Position numbers and translations under genes: made by a program. From Mameliella sp. CS4 (GTDB taxonomy: Bacteria; Pseudomonadota; Alphaproteobacteria; Rhodobacterales; Rhodobacteraceae), in the NCBI RefSeq assembly GCF_019392335.1, contig NZ_JAHXRQ010000020.1:32904-96903 (forward strand): a stretch of 64,000 nucleotides of DNA, in the 5' to 3' direction. Of this stretch, positions 60,477 to 64,000 are shown piece after piece (the stretch's first letter is position 1; every line of letters starts with the position of its first letter). Under the pieces are notes generated by a model. That model did no database searches. It had not been told where the DNA came from and saw nothing but the letters and a program-made list of their open reading frames with translations.

Positions 60477-61496
60477 ATGACCCTAGACTATGAAATCTTC
60501 GACCTGGGCGATTTCCAATTCCAGCGCGGTGCGACGATCCGGGACTGCAAACTTGCCTACAAGACCTTCGGCACCTTGAACGAAGCCAAGGACAACGTGA
60601 TTGTCTACCCGACCTGGTATTCGGGACAGCACTACGACAACGAATGGCTTGTCGGTCCCGGCATGGCGCTGGATCCGGACAAGTATTTCATTATCATCCC
60701 CAACATGTTCGGCAACGGGTTGTCGTCGTCGCCGTCGAACACGCCCGAACCCTATAACGCGGATCGTTTTCCGCAAGTCACTGCCTATGACAATGTCAGG
60801 GCCCAGCACCGGCTTGTGACTGAAAAGTTCGGCATCGAAAAGATCAGAATGGTCACCGGATGGTCGATGGGCGCGTTGCAGACCTTTCACTGGGCCGCCA
60901 TGTATCCCGACATGATGGAAACGATCGCGCCGTTCTGCGGGTCGGCCAAGTGTTCGCGCCACAACTTCGTCTTTCTGGAAGGGGTCAAGGCGGCGCTTTG
61001 CGCCGATGCCGCCTGGGAAAACGGGCGCTACAGGGAAAAGCCGGAAAAGGGCCTGCGCGCCATGGCACGGGTTTATGCCGGTTGGGGGTTCTCGCAGGAT
61101 TTCTACCGGGCCGAGCTGGACCTTGAGACGCTGGGCTTTTCCTCGCTCGAGGACTTCCTGATCGCCTTCTGGGAAGGTTTCTTCCTGCCCAAGGACGCGA
61201 ACAACCTGCTGACCATGGCCTGGACCTGGCAGAATGGCGATATCAGTGACAACGAACTGTACAACGGCGACTATAAAAAAGCGCTGGGGGCGATCAAGGC
61301 CAAGGCATATGTCATGCCTGGTCAGACCGACCTGTATTTCCCGCCTGCGGACAGTGAGAACGAGGTTGCCAACATGCCCAACGCCGAATTCGTCCCGATC
61401 CCATCGATCTGGGGTCATTTCGCGGGCGGTCCCGGCACCAATCCGGACGATGTGAAATTCATCGACGACAAGCTCAAGGAGCTTTTGGCAAGCTGA
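60477..61496 (+). CDS. MetX-like alpha/beta hydrolase
   Basis: A 339-residue alpha/beta-fold enzyme of the homoserine acetyltransferase-like group. The opening with LAYKTFGTLNEAKDNVIVYP is typical; the catalytic set is Ser in GWSMGALQ, Asp in PGQTDLYFPP and His in IWGHFAGGPG. In this group many members are hydrolases, not acetyltransferases. Location next to an NCS1 permease and opposite an amidase operon suggests hydrolysis of an imported nitrogen compound. AGGAGA precedes the ATG. Substrate unknown. Confidence 0.82.
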   Translation: MTLDYEIFDLGDFQFQRGATIRDCKLAYKTFGTLNEAKDNVIVYPTWYSGQHYDNEWLVGPGMALDPDKYFIIIPNMFGNGLSSSPSNTPEPYNADRFPQVTAYDNVRAQHRLVTEKFGIEKIRMVTGWSMGALQTFHWAAMYPDMMETIAPFCGSAKCSRHNFVFLEGVKAALCADAAWENGRYREKPEKGLRAMARVYAGWGFSQDFYRAELDLETLGFSSLEDFLIAFWEGFFLPKDANNLLTMAWTWQNGDISDNELYNGDYKKALGAIKAKAYVMPGQTDLYFPPADSENEVANMPNAEFVPIPSIWGHFAGGPGTNPDDVKFIDDKLKELLAS

Positions 61497-61765
61497 CCGT
61501 CAGAGGAGCGCCAAAGCCGGGGCGGCATCAAATCGGTGCCGCTTCGGGTGCATCTAGCCAGGTTGACCAGAAGCCGGACGCTGCCCGCACCGTCGGATTG
61601 GATTGAAGAACACAGGACTGGGCCGTCGAACAGCGACACAACGCCGGTACGGCGATCCTCGTTGCCGTCTGCCTCCGTCTAGCTCGTGAGGGTAGCAGGC
61701 AGTCGGACTGGCTACGAGGCTCCTGCGATGTGCAGGAGTTCACCCTCTGACTGCGCGAGCCCCCC
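61497..61765. other. Non-coding junction, no gene seen
   Basis: The 270 bases between the hydrolase and the helicase fragment hold only short, non-protein-like frames on both strands. They are probably part of the decayed mobile region. Confidence 0.35.
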
Positions 61766-62059
61766 TTACATTCCCCGGGCAGCCTTCCAGGGGAATGGCG
61801 CGCGAAAGATCCGCTGGCCGATGTCTCCGGCGAAGAACCGGCCATTCGACCGGTCTCGGGCGAGGGGCCGAGAAAAAGCAGTTCTGGCAAGGAAATGTCC
61901 TGCACCTCGTCCACTACGGCAGGGGTGAAAGGCGTTGGCGCGTTGCCCTGGCAATGCGTGTTCAGCATCCGGACGCGGGTGCACTTGCCCTGCCCCGTCA
62001 GGAGGCCGCGCGCGCCAGCGAAGACGTCCCACTGATCGACTCGTCGGGACGCCGCCACG
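61766..62059 (-). pseudogene. Fragment of a UvrD/REP-type helicase, frameshifted
   Basis: Two overlapping minus-strand frames share one ancestral protein. One reads FTPAVVDEVQDISLPELLFLG, with the Walker B-like DEVQD of superfamily 1 helicases. The next frame continues RFFAGDIGQRIFRAPFPWKA, the GDxxQRIF...FSWK motif that follows in these proteins. The N terminus, the rest of the motor and a single frame are missing. It joins directly onto the transposase fragment at 62060. Confidence 0.7.
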
Positions 62060-62175
62060 CGCCCGTTTCCGGCCACGCCGTCGCTTCACAGACAGGCCTT
62101 CCTCGCAGTAGATGCGATACAGTTTCTTGTGGTTCATGGTCATGCCCTTGCGTTCCAGCAGGACGCCGATCCGGC

Positions 62176-62219
62176 CCCTCTCGGGACATCACTTCGTGAT
62201 GCCCTGCCGGGCAGCGGGA
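62176..62219 (-). repeat. Palindromic mini-element, copy 1 (inside orfB)
   Basis: Minus strand: CCCGCTGCCCGGCAGGG, hairpin CATCAC-GAA-GTGATG, then TCCCGAGAGGGG. It is inserted between the codons for GY and RRIGVLLER in orfB, as judged from the continuous protein on both sides. Confidence 0.8.
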
Positions 62220-62335
62220 TACCCAAACCGACGCCGCTTGCCGGCGATCTCCTGCATCTCCTTTCGGATCTCGGTGCAATCCGGCGGGCGTTCTCGCCGG
62301 ACAGTCTTGGGATCAACACCGACCAGCCTGCAGGC

Positions 62336-62381
62336 CCCCTCTCGGCAGATTTGCTACGCAAATCGCCTGCCGGGCAATGGG
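62336..62381 (-). repeat. Palindromic mini-element, copy 2 (inside orfB)
   Basis: Minus strand: CCCATTGCCCGGCAGGC, hairpin GATTTGC-GTA-GCAAATC, then TGCCGAGAGGGG. It interrupts the start of orfB between ISQR and ACRLVGVDP. The outer parts match copies 1 and 3; the stem differs on both arms in a compensating way. Confidence 0.8.
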
Positions 62382-62446
62382 ACGCTGCGAGATATCATGA
62401 TCCCGCATCACCCGGAGCGCCGCGTCTCGCCGCTTGGTCAATGTCG

Positions 62447-62749
62447 TCAGTTCTTTCCCAGCAGATCCTTCAGCGCGACGTTGTCCAGCATGATATCGGC
62501 CAGCAGGCGCTTGAGTTTAGCGTTCTCGTCTTCGAGCGCCTTCAGTCTGGCGGCCTCAGACACTTCCATCCCGCCATACTTGGCCTTCAGCTTGTAGAAC
62601 GTCGCGGTGCTTAGACCGTGCCTGCGGCACAGTTCGGCTGTCGGCATCCCTGCCTCCTGCTCTTTGATCATCCCCCTATCGGGACATTGCATTCGCAATG
62701 CCCTGTCGGGCAATGGATGATCTGCGCCTCGGTAAAACGGCTCTTTCGC
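62447..62749 (-). pseudogene. IS3-family transposase orfA, broken by an insert
   Basis: The intact parent would encode a helix-turn-helix and leucine-zipper protein of about 88 residues. Here MRKSRFTEAQII is separated from MIKEQEAGMPTAELC by palindromic copy 3, which shifts the frame and adds a stop. The downstream part is still open to KDLLGKN and a normal stop. Confidence 0.88.
62673..62716 (-). repeat. Palindromic mini-element, copy 3 (inside orfA)
   Basis: Minus strand: CCATTGCCCGACAGGG, hairpin CATTGC-GAAT-GCAATG, then TCCCGATAGGGG. It lies between the ATCATC and GGGATGATC of orfA. Confidence 0.8.
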
Positions 62750-62842
62750 ATTCGTCTGCTCCTTCAGAGTTGGCGCAGACTCTACATTACGGTGAGGGAT
62801 TTCGCGAGGAGCAGGTCAAATTCAATACACTGCCTCCGCCTA

Positions 62843-63250
62843 TCAGTTGATTGGCGAAATAACAGGGAGACTCAAGCAAAGCACATCTATCCACTCTTGC
62901 TGCGTCAAGACAGCAACGTGAAATACTTTTTGCCCACTTCGCACTCCCATGCTCACCTTGTGAAATTCATCGATTAGCGCGCTTTCTTCGGAGAAACCTA
63001 CACTGGGTACAATCCCGCTGGGTTCACTTGAAGTCCAACCCCAAGGAACATCCAGTAGGTACGACTCATTGCAAATCCGCACCGATAGCACGCCCGCCCC
63101 AAATGATATTTTGTATTTCTCCCTGCCTGGGAAATAGAAATCCTCTATGTCGATATCAAGCCCATCCGGAAAATAGTGGATCGAATCCAAATTAATTCGA
63201 CTACCCAAGCTGCGCCCGGATTCCAAAGGATGCAAATCGTATTGGGTCAC
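62843..63250 (-). CDS. Putative immunity protein
   Basis: A 135-residue soluble, acidic protein with no family I recognise. It starts with GTG that overlaps the stop of the preceding frame (GTGA), so translation is coupled. Base composition is clearly lower in GC than the chromosome average here, a sign of recent transfer. Position directly after the C-terminal domain of a large truncated protein is the classic place for an immunity gene. The function is inferred from context only. Confidence 0.5.
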   Translation of the reverse strand: MTQYDLHPLESGRSLGSRINLDSIHYFPDGLDIDIEDFYFPGREKYKISFGAGVLSVRICNESYLLDVPWGWTSSEPSGIVPSVGFSEESALIDEFHKVSMGVRSGQKVFHVAVLTQQEWIDVLCLSLPVISPIN

Positions 63251-63486
63251 TCTGGGAACCTAAACTTTTCGTTGGGTCTGCTTGGATAGTGCAGATCTAC
63301 TGTCCAGGCGCTTTTCGATCCAGCCCGATTGTTTCTAGTACTTCCACTTCTTAGCACTTTCGTTCCTCCACCAGGTAGCGGCCCGCGGGTAATGCTTATT
63401 CCATTGCCGTTAACCTGATGCGTCACAGATTTACCGGGAGCAATTGGGAGACTATCAAAAAATTTCGCGTGCCGCCTTTTTGCCAC
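63247..63486 (-). CDS. Toxin-like C-terminal domain in the +1 frame
   Basis: About 75 residues, KFFDSLPIAPGKSVTHQVNG, then ISITRGPLPGGGTKVLRSGS and a charged end PSRPNEKFRFPE. It overlaps the upstream frame by 32 bases and has no good ribosome-binding site; the only start is a GTG at 63486. A run of six T (63461-63466) immediately before the upstream stop would allow a one-base shift to join the two frames. It reads like the small variable domain at the end of a polymorphic toxin. No known nuclease motif is visible. Confidence 0.45.
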   Translation of the reverse strand: MAKRRHAKFFDSLPIAPGKSVTHQVNGNGISITRGPLPGGGTKVLRSGSTRNNRAGSKSAWTVDLHYPSRPNEKFRFPE

Positions 63487-64000
63487 CGGGTTTTTCCAAA
63501 ATGTTTCGCCCTGTGTTGACCGCTCGGTCTTGCAAGCCAGAAACGGTCTTACCGAGCGAGGAGAGCCCAGGGCGCACCATCCCGACCCTTCCCATACCTA
63601 ACCCGATTCCCATCAACCCGGCTTCCGTGGTGTCGGCAGGGACAACAGATTGCAGTCCAACAAGAGCGTTTAGCTCCAGCATTAGAAGGTCGGCTTGGGT
63701 AATCGGTGATTGCCCCGGTGTCGCACCACAGTCTCGCACCGAGTTGCACCCCGTTGTCGGAGCCTGATTGGCAGGGATCCCTGCAATCTCATTTTGGAGG
63801 TGCTTTATTTCCGCATCTATTGACCCAGCAGTTTCATCATAGAGAGGAAGAGGCTCTGTTTCATCAATACGGGCCTGATCCTCTTCGGAACATGCCCCAC
63901 CGCAGGCATTGCCATTGGGGTCCTGACCTGCCCCTTTTTTCAGGGCCAGTCGTAAGTCGAGCTTGTTCCCCTTTTGCGTGCCATCATTCGGCGGCGTGAG
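63455..64000 (-). CDS. C-terminal part of a large protein, candidate polymorphic toxin (5' end outside window)
   Basis: The frame is open from the window edge to a TGA at 63455-63457, 181 codons. The sequence is hydrophilic with paired cysteines (NACGGACSEED; TTGCNSVRDCGATPG), a helical stretch TQADLLMLELNALVGLQSVV and a Gly/Met-rich segment GLMGIGLGMGRVGMVRPG. No family is recognised. The stop falls at a homopolymer and the next frame continues with similar composition. Confidence 0.5.
   Translation of the reverse strand, partial: LTPPNDGTQKGNKLDLRLALKKGAGQDPNGNACGGACSEEDQARIDETEPLPLYDETAGSIDAEIKHLQNEIAGIPANQAPTTGCNSVRDCGATPGQSPITQADLLMLELNALVGLQSVVPADTTEAGLMGIGLGMGRVGMVRPGLSSLGKTVSGLQDRAVNTGRNILEKPGGKKAAREIF

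Larger units (their letters stand above)
62060..62818 (-). mobile_element. Decayed IS3-family (IS407-type) insertion sequence
   Basis: From the 5' end (TGACCTGCTCC at 62818, minus strand) the element has the orfA start MRKSRFTEAQII at about 62749. The orfA body follows to a stop at 62447 (EQEAGMPTAELCRRHGL; STATFYKLKAKYGGMEV), then the N-terminal part of orfB (RLVGVDPKTVRRERPPD; MNHKKLYRIYCEEGLSVKRR) ending at 62060. The DDE catalytic domain is absent. Three palindromic inserts of 44-46 bases break both genes, so no transposase can be made. Confidence 0.9.

Noticed and set aside
61497..61765. Possible attachment site or integrase remnant after the hydrolase gene
   Set aside because: No tRNA, direct repeat or integrase motif could be identified.
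63766..63779. Perfect palindrome GCAGGGATCCCTGC
   Set aside because: Sits inside the open frame of the large toxin-like protein and lacks the outer sequence of the mini-element family; probably chance.

Overview
The window is GC-rich alphaproteobacterial chromosome. Gene content and gene order point to the Rhodobacterales (Roseobacteraceae), probably a halotolerant marine aerobe with micro-oxic capacity: pdxA-rsmA, fabD-fabG-acpP, rpsF-rpsR-rplI, a DUF4167 protein, ectABC with its own aspartokinase, homospermidine synthase and cytochrome bd. No rRNA, tRNA, CRISPR array or intact transposon was found.

Layout. 1-5.0 kb: housekeeping genes (pdxA 3' end, rsmA, a DUF4167 protein, prmC-prfA, a DUF1499 protein). 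5.0-11.2 kb: agmatinase, two tandem M20 amidohydrolases, an unknown protein with an internal repeat, mazG and an AEC-family transporter. 11.2-22 kb: fatty-acid synthesis genes, ribosomal proteins, a PhoX-type protein, homospermidine synthase, a methionine aminopeptidase with a suspicious 5' end, trigger factor and a sulfotransferase-like protein. 22-30.6 kb: a signalling and heme-oxygenase island with a hybrid histidine kinase carrying REC and HPt domains, an exported SUOX-fold protein, a LuxR-type response regulator, a catalase-related heme protein, a membrane-anchored di-heme cytochrome c, and a cyclooxygenase-like animal-type heme peroxidase. 30.7-35.1 kb: ectoine operon with a MarR regulator. 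35.1-45 kb: an Rrf2/NsrR-like regulator, then cydDC and cydAB behind FNR-type boxes, two exported DsrE-like proteins around cydX, a Tat-exported sulfide:quinone oxidoreductase-like protein and a DUF5368-like membrane protein. 45-49.4 kb: gene debris, a CreBC-like two-component system overlapping a DUF4173 membrane protein, and an isolated IS end. 49.4-58.4 kb: a nine-gene amide-use operon on the minus strand (five-gene Urt/Fmd-type ABC transporter, amidase AmiE, AAA+ AmiB, sensor AmiC, ANTAR antiterminator AmiR) behind a leader terminator. 58.7-61.5 kb: a divergent unit (NCS1 permease and a MetX-like alpha/beta hydrolase) with its own leader terminator. 61.5-64 kb: a decayed IS3-family element broken by three copies of a small palindromic element, a helicase fragment, and the end of a candidate polymorphic toxin with its putative immunity gene.

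How the parts may work together. Agmatinase makes putrescine, the substrate of homospermidine synthase. The cyd/DsrE/SQR block looks like an oxygen- and NO-responsive unit that could send electrons from sulfide to a sulfide-tolerant quinol oxidase. The two divergent amide units both have terminators in their leaders, so one AmiR could control both. The heme-protein trio at 26-30.6 kb resembles, by family membership only, an oxylipin-forming set (fatty-acid dioxygenase plus catalase-related hydroperoxide enzyme). It is the strongest candidate here for an undescribed system, followed by the palindromic elements inside the IS remnant.
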